Below are positions 8,338 through 17,073 of a DNA stretch of 64,000 nt, piece after piece. The stretch is from positions 911,501 to 975,500 of the forward strand of contig NZ_CP162129.1 in assembly GCF_040834005.1 (NCBI RefSeq). The letters run 5' to 3'. This DNA is from Paenibacillus sp. PL2-23 (lineage in GTDB: Bacteria; Bacillota; Bacilli; Paenibacillales; Paenibacillaceae). Numbering within the stretch: the first letter of the stretch is position 1; each line of letters begins with the position of its first letter. A program made the translations under genes and the position numbers. The notes beneath the pieces are model-generated. The model was not told the DNA's origin and searched no databases. It saw nothing but the letters and a program-made list of their open reading frames with translations.

Positions 8338-10449
8338 TTAGATCTTGAACTGCGAAAGCTTCTCCAGAAGCTCCTCCACCATCTTGCTGAGCGCTGCCGA
8401 GGATGCGGCGATCTCTTCCATGGAGGCGAGCTGCTCCTCCGAGGCGGCGGCTACGCTCTGCGAATCGGCTGCAGCCATGGACGCGAGGTCGGCGAGCTGC
8501 GACACGTTATCCGTTACCTGATCCGTGCTGGCTGACATCTGCTGCGCGGAGGCGGATACCTCCTGAATCTGCACATTGACGGTAGACATGTCGGACAAAA
8601 TGAGCTCGAACACCCGTTGGCTCTCATGTATGCTGTGCATGCCGCTTCGCACCTTTTCGCCTCCGGCGGCCATCGTTGTGGAAGCGATGCTGGTATCCTT
8701 GCGCACAGCCTCGACGAGGCTGGTTACTTCTTCGGCAGCTTGCTTCGTCTGATCCGCCAGTTTCCGGATTTCGGCGGCGACAACGGCGAAGCCGCGTCCA
8801 TGCTCGCCGACGCGTGATGCCTCGATCGCCGCGTTCAGCGCCAGAAGATTCGTCTGTGTGCTGATGTTGGAGATCATGTCGATCATGCGAACGATTTGCT
8901 CCGAGCGCTCCTCCAGCCGCTTGATAGAGTCTTCCGTCACTTCCACGGAGCGGACGACCTCTCCCATCTCCGACACCGTAGCCTCCAGCCGCTCGCTGCC
9001 GGCCTTGGTCTGATTCGTAACATCATCTGCCGTAGAAGACACGGAGGATGAGAACTCCGCGATTCGTCCTGCCCCGAGCTTCATCTCATTCATAGAGCGA
9101 GCCGATTCGGACGCTTGCTCGTTCTGGGTCATTGCGCCCTCCGCGATCCGGCCAACCGACACGGCGACCGTGTGCGCGGCGCTGCTGTTCTGCTCGGCGC
9201 TTGCGCTTAGCTGCTCCGACGTGGCGCCAACCGCCATCGATAGATCGGAGACGAGCTTGAACATCTCCCGGAGCTTGGCGGTCATATCGTTGAAGTAGCC
9301 GCTCATGACGCCGATCTCGTCGCCGGAGCGCACGAGCATTTGCTGCGTCAAATCGCCTTGGGCCATCAGCTGAAGCTTGCCTGACAGAACACGAAGCGGC
9401 TTCGTGACCAGCCGTTGAATCATAAACATCAGGATGCCGATGAGAAGGGCAATGCCCACAACTGAAGTGATAATGGCTGCACTGCGCGCCTTATAATAGT
9501 CCCCCATGATCGTGCTTTCGGGAATAGAAGCTTGCGTGTACCAGACCTGGTCGCTGCCTGGCATGGAGATAGGTTCGAATACGCGCAGCACCCGGTTGCC
9601 CTTGGAATTCAGCGTAAAGCCCTCCAGGCTCTCCCCGGCAATCACCTTCTGCCACAGCTCTTCCTTCTGTGGATTGTCTCCGTAATGCTGCATAATGGAT
9701 TCCGGATCATTGGGATTGGCGACATACGTTCCGCTGCCGGTGAGGAGAGACACGTAGCCCCCCATAGGCTTGTATTGAGCAGCGTCCTGTTCCATTTGCT
9801 CCAGCGTCAAGTCGATGCCGACAATGCCGAGGAACTCGCCTTCTCGGCTGAGAATAGGCTGAGTGACGGACATGATGTTGGTTTTGACACCGCCAGCTTC
9901 ATAGACATAAGGATCGATGTACGTTACCTTCTTGCTCTCTTTGGGCAGCCAATAATAGTCCCCGGCTCCTGAAGCTTCGTAATCAAGGGATGCTTCCATT
10001 TGGATCTGGCCGTCCTTTCGGAACAAGTACGGGACGAATCGACCGGACGCGTCGTCATACTGTGCTTTGTTCACATTGGCCTCGTCATTGCTGTCGAAGG
10101 CGTTCGGCTCCCATAATGTATAGATGCCAAATAGATCGGAGCTCCTGTTTAATTTATGCTCCATGATGGCAATGACTTGCTCCCTCGACAGAGATTGGTC
10201 CTCTCGGGTAACGGCCAGCTGCTGGGCGAATGACTGGAGAACACCATGTATATGGGACATTCTTGTCTGCAGATTTGTCGCATACTGCACGCCTGCAGTA
10301 CGACCTTCCAGTGAGCCTTTGTCGATGCTCAAGGTATGAAGCTGATTAAGGCTCATGATGAGATTGCCGCCGAGAATAAGCACGATCGACAGGATGAGTG
10401 CAATGGTAGCTTTAACGGAAATAGACATATTACGAAAAATACGGTTCAT
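8338..10449 (-). CDS. Methyl-accepting chemotaxis protein with dCACHE sensor
   Basis: A 703-residue transmembrane chemoreceptor. Its N-terminal helix ([20 protein letters not shown]) leads to an extracellular double-CACHE ligand domain of about 290 residues ([29 protein letters not shown]). A second helix near residue 330, a HAMP domain and a long cytoplasmic signalling coiled coil follow. The hairpin tip [20 protein letters not shown] then [20 protein letters not shown] is the highly conserved CheA/CheW contact region. dCACHE domains commonly bind amino acids or other small metabolites, but the ligand is not predictable. No che genes are nearby, so it signals to an unlinked chemotaxis complex. 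Confidence 0.95.
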   Translation of the reverse strand: MNRIFRNMSISVKATIALILSIVLILGGNLIMSLNQLHTLSIDKGSLEGRTAGVQYATNLQTRMSHIHGVLQSFAQQLAVTREDQSLSREQVIAIMEHKLNRSSDLFGIYTLWEPNAFDSNDEANVNKAQYDDASGRFVPYLFRKDGQIQMEASLDYEASGAGDYYWLPKESKKVTYIDPYVYEAGGVKTNIMSVTQPILSREGEFLGIVGIDLTLEQMEQDAAQYKPMGGYVSLLTGSGTYVANPNDPESIMQHYGDNPQKEELWQKVIAGESLEGFTLNSKGNRVLRVFEPISMPGSDQVWYTQASIPESTIMGDYYKARSAAIITSVVGIALLIGILMFMIQRLVTKPLRVLSGKLQLMAQGDLTQQMLVRSGDEIGVMSGYFNDMTAKLREMFKLVSDLSMAVGATSEQLSASAEQNSSAAHTVAVSVGRIAEGAMTQNEQASESARSMNEMKLGAGRIAEFSSSVSSTADDVTNQTKAGSERLEATVSEMGEVVRSVEVTEDSIKRLEERSEQIVRMIDMISNISTQTNLLALNAAIEASRVGEHGRGFAVVAAEIRKLADQTKQAAEEVTSLVEAVRKDTSIASTTMAAGGEKVRSGMHSIHESQRVFELILSDMSTVNVQIQEVSASAQQMSASTDQVTDNVSQLADLASMAAADSQSVAAASEEQLASMEEIAASSAALSKMVEELLEKLSQFKI

Positions 10450-10721
10450 GATGCCACTCCTTGTTGTCGAATGATGTAGAAGTTAGATATTATTTCGTCA
10501 TTATTCGACAAAAAGTGAAGAGGTGAAGATGAAAATAATAAAATAATGCTCGACCTCCGCCAGACCAAGCGTCTCCAGCAGCGGCGGACGCTGAGGCTGG
10601 CTCAGTCTGCTCCTAAGCCCTCATCGAAGCCAACACCAACGGTACTAAGCCATATTGGTACTATACGCGTCATACCTTCTCATCCATAATGGAAGAAACA
10701 TAGAGAAGGCGAGGGAGGAAT
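10450..10721. other. Divergent intergenic region
   Basis: Separates the chemoreceptor (minus) from the ketosynthase fusion (plus). An imperfect inverted repeat around TTGTCGAAT and ATTCGACAA lies near 10465-10511 in the chemoreceptor leader. A repeated GGTACTA motif flanks CATATT near 10640-10665, close to where a promoter for the fusion gene would sit. No confident promoter or gene was found; GAGGGAGGA before 10722 is a clear ribosome site. Confidence 0.4.
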
Positions 10722-12593
10722 ATGGCTGTCTATATCACAAGCATGGGCAAGTTCCTGCCGGGAGAGCCCGTTGGCAACGAGGAGATCGAGGATTACCTAG
10801 GGCGAATCGGGGGTAAAGGCTCGAAGTCGAGACGACGTATCTTGGAGCAAAATAGGATTCAATTCAGGCATTACGCTATCGATAAGCAGCAGAACAGCCG
10901 TCATTCCAATGCGGAGATGGCGGCCTGCGCCATCCGGGATGCTCTGGAGCGGCAAGCTGGCGGGCAACAGGAGATCGGCTTCCTGGCGGCGGCCACGACG
11001 CAGGGGGATCTGCTTGTGCCGGGCTTCGCCAGTATGGTGCATGCCGAGACGAAGCTGCCCGTTCTGGAAATATCGACACATCACGGCGTCTGCGGCAGCG
11101 GCATGCAGGCCATGAAGAACGCCTACCTGCAGGTGCAGGCGGGCGAGCATGAACGGGCTGTCGCATGCGCGAGCGAGTTCCCGAGCAGAGCTTTCAAGCA
11201 TACCCGATTCCAGCAGCAGGCCGCTTACAGGGACGCGCCGATGCCGTTCGACACCGATTTCCTGCGGTTTATGCTGTCGGACGGCGCTGGGGCTGCGGTG
11301 CTGCAGAGGGAGCCGGCGGCAAGCGGGCTGTCGCTGCGCGTCGAGTGGATCGACAACCAGTCTTATGCGAATCGCTACGACGTCTGCATGTATGCGGGCC
11401 AGACGCACGGCAGCGCCAGCAGCTTGTCCTCCTGGCTGGACTACCCCTCTGTCCACGAGGCGGCGGATGACGGCGCGATGAATTTGAAGCAGGACATCCG
11501 ACTCGTGAACGAGATGCCGAAGGTTGGGGTGAATCGCTTCTTCGAGCTGGTGGAGGAGGGGCGGATCGATCCCCATAGAATCGATTGGATGGTGTGCCAT
11601 TATTCCTCTCACTTCTTCCGCGAGGAGATCTTCCGGCTCCTCCAGCTTGGGGGCTTGACGATTCCAGAGGAGAAGTGGTTCACGAACCTGTACGAGAAGG
11701 GCAATACGGGAGCGGCTTCCATCTATATCATGCTGGAGGAGCTGCTATATTCGGGACGGCTGAAGCCAGGGGAGCGGGTTCTGTGCATGGTGCCGGAGAG
11801 CGGCCGGTTCCAGACCTCCTACATGCTGCTGACCGTTGTTGGGTCCGAAGGGGAGTCGGCAAGCTCGTCCGCCGTTCCGCAACAGCAACGGGAGCCGGAG
11901 GCGCCGCAGCTCGAATACGACGCAGGCAATCTGGTGCAGGAGCGGCTCGTCCGGCGGCTTGTGCAGGTGTGGATCGACTTCGAGCAGAGGCTGGCAGGGG
12001 TGCCAATCATTCGCAAGCTATATGAAGGCCGCTTCACGATGGACGACTACAAGCGGCTGATGGTCAATATCCGCCAGCAGGTGATCGACGGCTCGCAATG
12101 GATCGCCCGCGCTGCCTCGTACATCCCAATCGAGCATATCGAGCTGCGATCGGCGTTCATCGCGCATGCCCGCGACGAGCATCGCGATTTTCAAATTCTT
12201 GAACGCAACTATGTGGCGGTGGGCGGCAGGCTGCAGGATATCCAGTCCGGCGAGAAGAACATTGGCAGCGAAGCGTTGTCCGCCTATCTGTTCCAGCGGG
12301 CGAGCCGCGAGGCGCCTTACGACCTGCTTGGCGCGATGTGGATTATCGAGGGCCTGGGCTGCCGGATGGCCCGTTATTGGGGCGAGATGATTCAGACGCA
12401 GCTGAACCTGACCGACGAGCAGGTGAACTTCCTTCTGTATCACAGCGAGTCGGACGAAAATCACTTTGAGCGGCTGGAGAGGGCCGTTCAGCATCCTATG
12501 CTGACGGAGGAGATCGCGTCGCGGATCGTGAAGACGGCCAAGACAACGGCGCGGCTGTATCTGCTGCAGCTTGAGGAGTTGGATCACGTATGA
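10722..12593 (+). CDS. Ketosynthase III (FabH-like) fused to a haem-oxygenase-like metal oxidase domain
   Basis: A 623-residue fusion. Residues 1 to about 372 are a thiolase-fold beta-ketoacyl-ACP synthase III-like enzyme with the triad apparently intact: Cys124 in HGVCGSGM, His293 or His297 in CHYSSH, Asn328 in KGNTGAAS. After a Gln/Glu/Pro-rich linker, residues about 400-623 form an all-helical TenA/PqqC/haem-oxygenase-like domain. Candidate metal ligands are His482, Glu486 and His487 (AHARDEHRD), Glu533 (IIEGLG), and His574, Asp578 and His581 (YHSESDENH); the H-x3-D-x2-H spacing of the last set matches haem-oxygenase-like diiron oxidases such as CADD. The first ligand cluster is atypical. 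Such oxidases act on fatty acids and amino acids; here the substrate may be made by the fused ketosynthase. The stop overlaps the next start by four bases. Confidence 0.75.
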   Translation: MAVYITSMGKFLPGEPVGNEEIEDYLGRIGGKGSKSRRRILEQNRIQFRHYAIDKQQNSRHSNAEMAACAIRDALERQAGGQQEIGFLAAATTQGDLLVPGFASMVHAETKLPVLEISTHHGVCGSGMQAMKNAYLQVQAGEHERAVACASEFPSRAFKHTRFQQQAAYRDAPMPFDTDFLRFMLSDGAGAAVLQREPAASGLSLRVEWIDNQSYANRYDVCMYAGQTHGSASSLSSWLDYPSVHEAADDGAMNLKQDIRLVNEMPKVGVNRFFELVEEGRIDPHRIDWMVCHYSSHFFREEIFRLLQLGGLTIPEEKWFTNLYEKGNTGAASIYIMLEELLYSGRLKPGERVLCMVPESGRFQTSYMLLTVVGSEGESASSSAVPQQQREPEAPQLEYDAGNLVQERLVRRLVQVWIDFEQRLAGVPIIRKLYEGRFTMDDYKRLMVNIRQQVIDGSQWIARAASYIPIEHIELRSAFIAHARDEHRDFQILERNYVAVGGRLQDIQSGEKNIGSEALSAYLFQRASREAPYDLLGAMWIIEGLGCRMARYWGEMIQTQLNLTDEQVNFLLYHSESDENHFERLERAVQHPMLTEEIASRIVKTAKTTARLYLLQLEELDHV

Positions 12594-13489
12594 GCCAGGC
12601 GGACTATTTTAACCAAATGCCCCATGACAAAAACGACCCTAACCCGTTCCTCGCTATCTTCCTGGACACGAGCATTCCGTTCGACGAGGAAGCGAAGGCG
12701 ATGTATCTGAGGGACTGCTCCAGCAAGACGCGTCAATTTCTGCTGCCGCTGCTGCGGCCGCTTGCTAGATTGGCCATTATCCTGCTGCAAATCTACAAGA
12801 GCATTGTGCCGAACGCGTTGACTTCCTCCAAGGCGCTGCATCGCGTGCTGTACTGGGGGATGAAGACGTTCGTCAGTCCCAGCGCGAACCATATGATTCT
12901 GCGGCATTTCTACCTGGGCTCGGAGGTGCTGCAGTTCATTCGCGATAACGTGCCGGGCGTGGACGTGGCGATGAACCCGCTGAAGCCTGTTAATCTGGAG
13001 CCGGTGAAGGACGATTTGTTCCTGATTCACGACCTGAATCTGTATAACTTCATTATTAACCTGAACCGCGAGCTGCGCGACAAGGGGCTGGAGGTGAAGA
13101 AGCAGGAGCGGCTGGACTTCGGCGCCATTACGTCGACCCGCATCCCGATTGAACCTTTGCCGAACAGGTGGACCAACTTCCTCGACCTGACGTCGGCGAT
13201 AGAGATTTTTACGCCAGTCTACCAGCTCTTCCTGACCGACAACGACTTCTGGCGCGCCACCAACTCGCTGCAGCTCGATGAGACGGTTGGCCTGCTGGCG
13301 TCGAAGATTATCGGGAGCAACGACCGGCTGGCGCTCATCAACAACAAGCATCCCATGGTGCCGCTCACCACGCTTCGCGCCGGCTTCCGCCTCGTGCTCC
13401 ACGGCCTCGCGACGGAGCAACTGCACGCGCTGCTGATCGAGCTCAAGCACAAGCAGGAGCAGGCGGACCTTAAGCGTGGCGAGGGTTAG
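12590..13489 (+). CDS. Unknown protein translationally coupled to the ketosynthase/oxidase fusion
   Basis: A 299-residue protein that I do not recognise. Its ATG overlaps the upstream stop (ATGA), indicating translational coupling and a linked function. It has no signal peptide. A hydrophobic, proline-containing stretch lies near residues 50-70 (PLLRPLARLAIILLQIYK) and could be a membrane-associating or buried helix. The remainder is mixed alpha/beta with several Asn/Asp-rich turns (IHDLNLYNFIINLNREL) and a basic, Glu/Lys-rich tail. It may be a partner, carrier or tailoring factor for the fused enzyme; no catalytic motif could be assigned. Confidence 0.7.
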   Translation: MSQADYFNQMPHDKNDPNPFLAIFLDTSIPFDEEAKAMYLRDCSSKTRQFLLPLLRPLARLAIILLQIYKSIVPNALTSSKALHRVLYWGMKTFVSPSANHMILRHFYLGSEVLQFIRDNVPGVDVAMNPLKPVNLEPVKDDLFLIHDLNLYNFIINLNRELRDKGLEVKKQERLDFGAITSTRIPIEPLPNRWTNFLDLTSAIEIFTPVYQLFLTDNDFWRATNSLQLDETVGLLASKIIGSNDRLALINNKHPMVPLTTLRAGFRLVLHGLATEQLHALLIELKHKQEQADLKRGEG

Positions 13490-13587
13490 GATACTTTGTC
13501 CGAAACCGCCGGTTTTGATGTATAATGAACAGACCGGACAACGACGATACCATCCGGCTAATCGCGAATAGAGAAGGACTTATCGGC

Positions 13588-14895
13588 ATGAGAGGATTAC
13601 AGCTTCTGCTCAAAAATAAAATATTCTTTTTTGTCGTGGCCATTGTTATTTTGGCTGCGCTGACTTGCTCCAAGCTCTACTTCTCCTATCATATTGTCAA
13701 CCAGTCAGCGGAAATCGCCGTTGCGCAGCAATATATCTCCATCGCCCAGAAGGTGGAGAGCGGCCTGGACAAGGAGCTGTATGCGCGGTTTCTGCAGAAC
13801 AGGGGGTACGGGGAGGACTGGGAGCGGATTAACGACTATCTGGAGCAGTTCCGGGAGCCGTCGAACGCTCTGTTTGTCTACACCCTCTGGCTGGATGAGA
13901 CGGATGTGTCCAAGGTGATGGCGTACGCCATTCCGGCAGATATCCCGAGTCTGCCCATTGGCGCCCCGTGCACCGTGCCGGCAGAGCAGGTCAGGCAGGC
14001 GAAGCAGGGGGACAGCTATTATACCGGCATCATTCACGACGAGCATTATGGCGAATACCTGTCCGTGGGCGTTCCGTTGCTTGGCGAGAATGGAGAGATG
14101 CTGGGGGTCGTCGGCATGGATGTGTCGGCGGAAAATATGGGGCGCTTGGGCTCGCAGGTGGTCAAGAGCAACGGCATTGTGTTCGGCATTGACATCCTGT
14201 TCGCGGTGTTCCTCCTTGCAGCTATCTTCCTTCTGAACCAGTGGTACCGGCACAAGCTCAGGATGGATCTCAAGGAAAGCGAAAGCGTCTATATGGCAGA
14301 GCTTGGCAAAATTATTGAAAGCATGAAGCTCAGCAGGCATGATCGGCTCAATCACCTTCAGGTGCTGAGAGGACTGCTGCAGATGAAATATTACGATCGC
14401 GCCCTGGACTATTTGAAGCGGATGTCCGTAGATTCCCGTTCCCTGGATCTGTCGATGCGCGTGCAGAATCCGGTGCTCATGGTGCTGTTCCAGAGCAAGT
14501 GGGAGCTGGCGAATTCCAAGGGGATCGCGATTGAATACGAGACGGACCCGGACGCCTTCGATCGTGTGGACAGTATGGATTTGGTCAAAATATTCTCCAA
14601 CCTGCTAGACAACGCTATAGAAGCGGCGGAAATCTATGAAGGCGATCTGCCCCGTGAGATTCGGGTGGTGTGCCAGGCCAGGAAGGGCCGTTATGTATTT
14701 GCGGTAGAGAACCCGGCCTGCCTAAGCTCCAGAGATCAGAAGTGCTTGTTCCAGCAGGGCTACACCACAAAGGCAGCACTCGGCAAGCATAGAGGCAACG
14801 GTCTAACCATCATTAAGCGAACCGCCCAGAAGTATAACGGAGATATACATTTCCAGTTCGAGCATGGCAAGGTGCTGATTCGCATTACGATTTAA
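13588..14895 (+). CDS. Sensor histidine kinase, Spo0B/CitA-like class
   Basis: A membrane sensor kinase of about 435 residues. The frame opens at 13525, but ATG 13588 gives the expected N-terminus (short basic stretch, then KIFFFVVAIVILAALTCSKL). An extracytoplasmic sensor of about 150 residues follows, with a single-CACHE flavour (GYSVGVPLL-like segment LSVGVPLLGENGEMLGVVG). After the second helix (IDILFAVFLLAAIFLL) comes a Spo0B-type phosphoacceptor helix (SRHDRLNHLQVLRGLL) and a HATPase_c domain with N box SNLLDNAIEAAE and G2-like GNGLTIIK. This class usually senses carboxylates or peptides and pairs with a LytTR or CitB-type regulator. No response regulator is adjacent, so it is an orphan here. 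Confidence 0.8.
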   Translation: MRGLQLLLKNKIFFFVVAIVILAALTCSKLYFSYHIVNQSAEIAVAQQYISIAQKVESGLDKELYARFLQNRGYGEDWERINDYLEQFREPSNALFVYTLWLDETDVSKVMAYAIPADIPSLPIGAPCTVPAEQVRQAKQGDSYYTGIIHDEHYGEYLSVGVPLLGENGEMLGVVGMDVSAENMGRLGSQVVKSNGIVFGIDILFAVFLLAAIFLLNQWYRHKLRMDLKESESVYMAELGKIIESMKLSRHDRLNHLQVLRGLLQMKYYDRALDYLKRMSVDSRSLDLSMRVQNPVLMVLFQSKWELANSKGIAIEYETDPDAFDRVDSMDLVKIFSNLLDNAIEAAEIYEGDLPREIRVVCQARKGRYVFAVENPACLSSRDQKCLFQQGYTTKAALGKHRGNGLTIIKRTAQKYNGDIHFQFEHGKVLIRITI

Positions 14896-14906
14896 CACCC
14901 TCGGCA

Positions 14907-14947
14907 TGAAACGCGCTGCGCCGCCAAGGGCGGCGACAGCCGTTTCA
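14907..14947. terminator. Bidirectional terminator between sensor kinase and SASP gene
   Basis: Outer arms TGAAACG (14907-14913) and CGTTTCA (14941-14947), inner arms CGCCGCC and GGCGGCG. It lies between convergent genes. Confidence 0.75.
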
Positions 14948-14958
14948 CCTTGACAGCT

Positions 14959-15237
14959 CTAATCCCGGGACAGACGGTCCTGCGCCAGCCGGATCAGCTC
15001 GCGTACCATCGAGCCGCCGATCCGTCCGCCGACATGTCCGGCCTCTTCTGTTGTCAGATCACCGTTGAAGCCTTGCTTCAGCGGTACGCCAAGCTCCTTC
15101 GCCACCTCGAACTTCACGTCATCGGGCCGGTTGGGGTCCACCGCATAGCCCTCCCGCCGCATGACCTCCGCCTTGAATGTGCGCATGCCCTGCTCTACGC
15201 CTGGCACCGCATAGCTTCTTCTACGTCTTCTAGCCAT
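14959..15237 (-). CDS. Alpha/beta-type small acid-soluble spore protein
   Basis: A 92-residue DNA-binding spore protein. It carries the two conserved family blocks: KFEVAKELGVPL, containing the region cut by the germination protease GPR, and the C-terminal HVGGRIGGSMVRELIRLAQ. These proteins saturate spore DNA, shift it towards an A-like form and protect it from UV and heat. The N-terminus has a run of Arg residues and a longer lead than short SspA-type proteins, which is common in Paenibacillus. GAGGGAT precedes the ATG. The gene starts 24 bases after the RNase J stop, so read-through from that gene is possible, though SASPs are normally expressed in the forespore under sigma-G. Confidence 0.9.
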   Translation of the reverse strand: MARRRRRSYAVPGVEQGMRTFKAEVMRREGYAVDPNRPDDVKFEVAKELGVPLKQGFNGDLTTEEAGHVGGRIGGSMVRELIRLAQDRLSRD

Positions 15238-15261
15238 ATCCCTCAGCTCCCTTCTTAGATG

Positions 15262-16953
15262 TTACACCTCAATAATGATGGGCAGAATCATCGGTCTGCG
15301 TTTGGTTTTGGCATAGAGGAACCCGCCGATGGAATCCTTCACCTTCGACTTCAGCATAGACCAGTTCCAGTCATGATCCGCCCGCTGCAGCTCCTCCACC
15401 GCGAACACGACGAGGCGGCTGACCTCGCTCAGGAGCCCCTCGGATTCCCTTACATAGACGAAGCCGCGCGTGATGACATCGGGATCGGACAGCAGCTCGC
15501 CGTCCTGGCTGCTGAGCGTAATGACGACGATCAGAATGCCGTCCTCCGATAGATGCTTGCGATCTCTCAGCACGATATTGCCGACATCGCCGATGCCGAA
15601 GCCGTCAACGAGCATATTGCCAGCCGCAACCTGTCGAGTGCGGGACGCTTGTCCGCTCTGAATATCCAGGAGCTCTCCGATCCGCAGGATGAAGATGTTC
15701 TCGGGCTCGACGCCCACCGATTCCGCAAGCTGGCGGTGATGGTGGAGCATCCGGTATTCCCCGTGAATAGGGACGAAATAAGTCGGCTTCATCAGAGCCA
15801 GCATCAGCTTCAGCTCCTCCTGGCTGCCGTGGCCCGACACATGCATCCCTGTAGCAGAGCTGCCGCCATGGATGACATTCGCTCCCAGCAGGTATAGGTG
15901 GTCAAGCGTGGCGGACACATTTTTTTCATTGCCAGGGATGGGGGAGGATGCAAAAATGACGGTATCGCCAGGCTGGATCGCGATTAGCGGGTGCGTAGAC
16001 GTCGCAAGCCGCGACAAGGCCGCAAGCGGCTCGCCCTGGCTGCCGGTGCATAAGACGGCCAGGCGCTCCCGCGGCAGATTGGCGGCTTCCTTCGGCTCCA
16101 CGATCGTCCCCTCCGGTATGCTGAGATAGCCCAGCTCCGTTGCGACCTTCACAACGTTCACCATGCTGCGGCCAAGCAGCAGAAGTCGTCGGTTCGTCAG
16201 CAGCGCGGCGTCGGCGACCTGCTGCAGCCTGTTCACGTTAGAGGCGAAGGTGGTCAGGAAGATTGTGTTGCGAGCCTTCTGGAACGCTTCCTGAATTTTC
16301 TCGCCGACCATGTGCTCGGAGGGCGTAAAGCCCGGCCGCTCCGCATTCGTGCTCTCGGAGAGCAGCAGGAGCACGCCCTGCTCGCCGATACGGGCCATTT
16401 TGTGCAGATCAGGGAATTGACGGTTGACGGGCGACAGATCGAACTTGAAATCCCCGGTATGAACGACGGTTCCCTCTGGCGTATGGATCGCGATGCCGAC
16501 ACAATCCGGAATGCTGTGATTGGTACGGAAGAAGGTGACGGGAAGCTGTCCCAGCTTCATCTCGGAGTCGGGCTGAATGGTATGCAGCCCGCTGTCGCTT
16601 AAGCCATGCTCCTTCAGCTTGCCGCGAATAAGGCCGAGCGTCAGCGGGGTGCCGTATACGGGCACATCCAGCTGCCTCAGCACATATGGGATCGCGCCAA
16701 TATGATCCTCATGGCCATGCGTGATGATCAGCGCGCGAAGCTGATGGGCTCGCTCCTTCAGGTAGCTGATATCCGGTATGATCAGGTCAATGCCAAGCAT
16801 GGTTTCGTCAGGAAATTTGGAGCCGCAGTCGATCATAAGAATATCGTCGCCATACTGCACGACATACATGTTTTTGCCGATTTCGAAGACGCCGCCCAGC
16901 GCGAAGACGGATAACGTCGGTTGTTTGGCTTGTGATGAGTTATTGGGATTCAT
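15262..16953 (-). CDS. rnj: Ribonuclease J
   Basis: A 563-residue metallo-beta-lactamase/beta-CASP ribonuclease, involved in 5'-3' exonuclease and endonuclease RNA turnover and maturation in Firmicutes. The metal site THGHEDHIG is at residues 78-86. The beta-CASP and C-terminal RNase J blocks are recognisable (SESTNAERPGFTPSEH, TGSQGEPLAALSRLA, HVSGHGSQEELKLML, KTKRRPMILPIIIEV). The N-terminal GGVFEIGKN differs by one residue from the usual GGVGEIGKN. Length and C-terminus agree with full-length RnjA/RnjB; which paralogue this is cannot be settled. A GGAGGAAAG ribosome site supports the ATG at 16953. Confidence 0.93.
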   Translation of the reverse strand: MNPNNSSQAKQPTLSVFALGGVFEIGKNMYVVQYGDDILMIDCGSKFPDETMLGIDLIIPDISYLKERAHQLRALIITHGHEDHIGAIPYVLRQLDVPVYGTPLTLGLIRGKLKEHGLSDSGLHTIQPDSEMKLGQLPVTFFRTNHSIPDCVGIAIHTPEGTVVHTGDFKFDLSPVNRQFPDLHKMARIGEQGVLLLLSESTNAERPGFTPSEHMVGEKIQEAFQKARNTIFLTTFASNVNRLQQVADAALLTNRRLLLLGRSMVNVVKVATELGYLSIPEGTIVEPKEAANLPRERLAVLCTGSQGEPLAALSRLATSTHPLIAIQPGDTVIFASSPIPGNEKNVSATLDHLYLLGANVIHGGSSATGMHVSGHGSQEELKLMLALMKPTYFVPIHGEYRMLHHHRQLAESVGVEPENIFILRIGELLDIQSGQASRTRQVAAGNMLVDGFGIGDVGNIVLRDRKHLSEDGILIVVITLSSQDGELLSDPDVITRGFVYVRESEGLLSEVSRLVVFAVEELQRADHDWNWSMLKSKVKDSIGGFLYAKTKRRPMILPIIIEV

Positions 16954-16990
16954 GGAAGCTTTCCTCCGTATAGCGGCATGTGAGTGAATG

Positions 16991-17017
16991 ACAAAAACCT
17001 GCGTTTTAGGCAGGTTT
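16991..17017 (-). terminator. Intrinsic terminator (minus strand) after the kinase-STAS gene
   Basis: Read on the minus strand: arms AAACCTGC and GCAGGTTT (16995-17002, 17010-17017) around CTAAAAC, ending in a T run. It separates the kinase-STAS gene from RNase J. Confidence 0.8.
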
Positions 17018-17073
17018 CCGTATCATAGGGTAGATGGAGTTAGGTTGTGCGAAAGCTCCCAATTTATGCGCGG

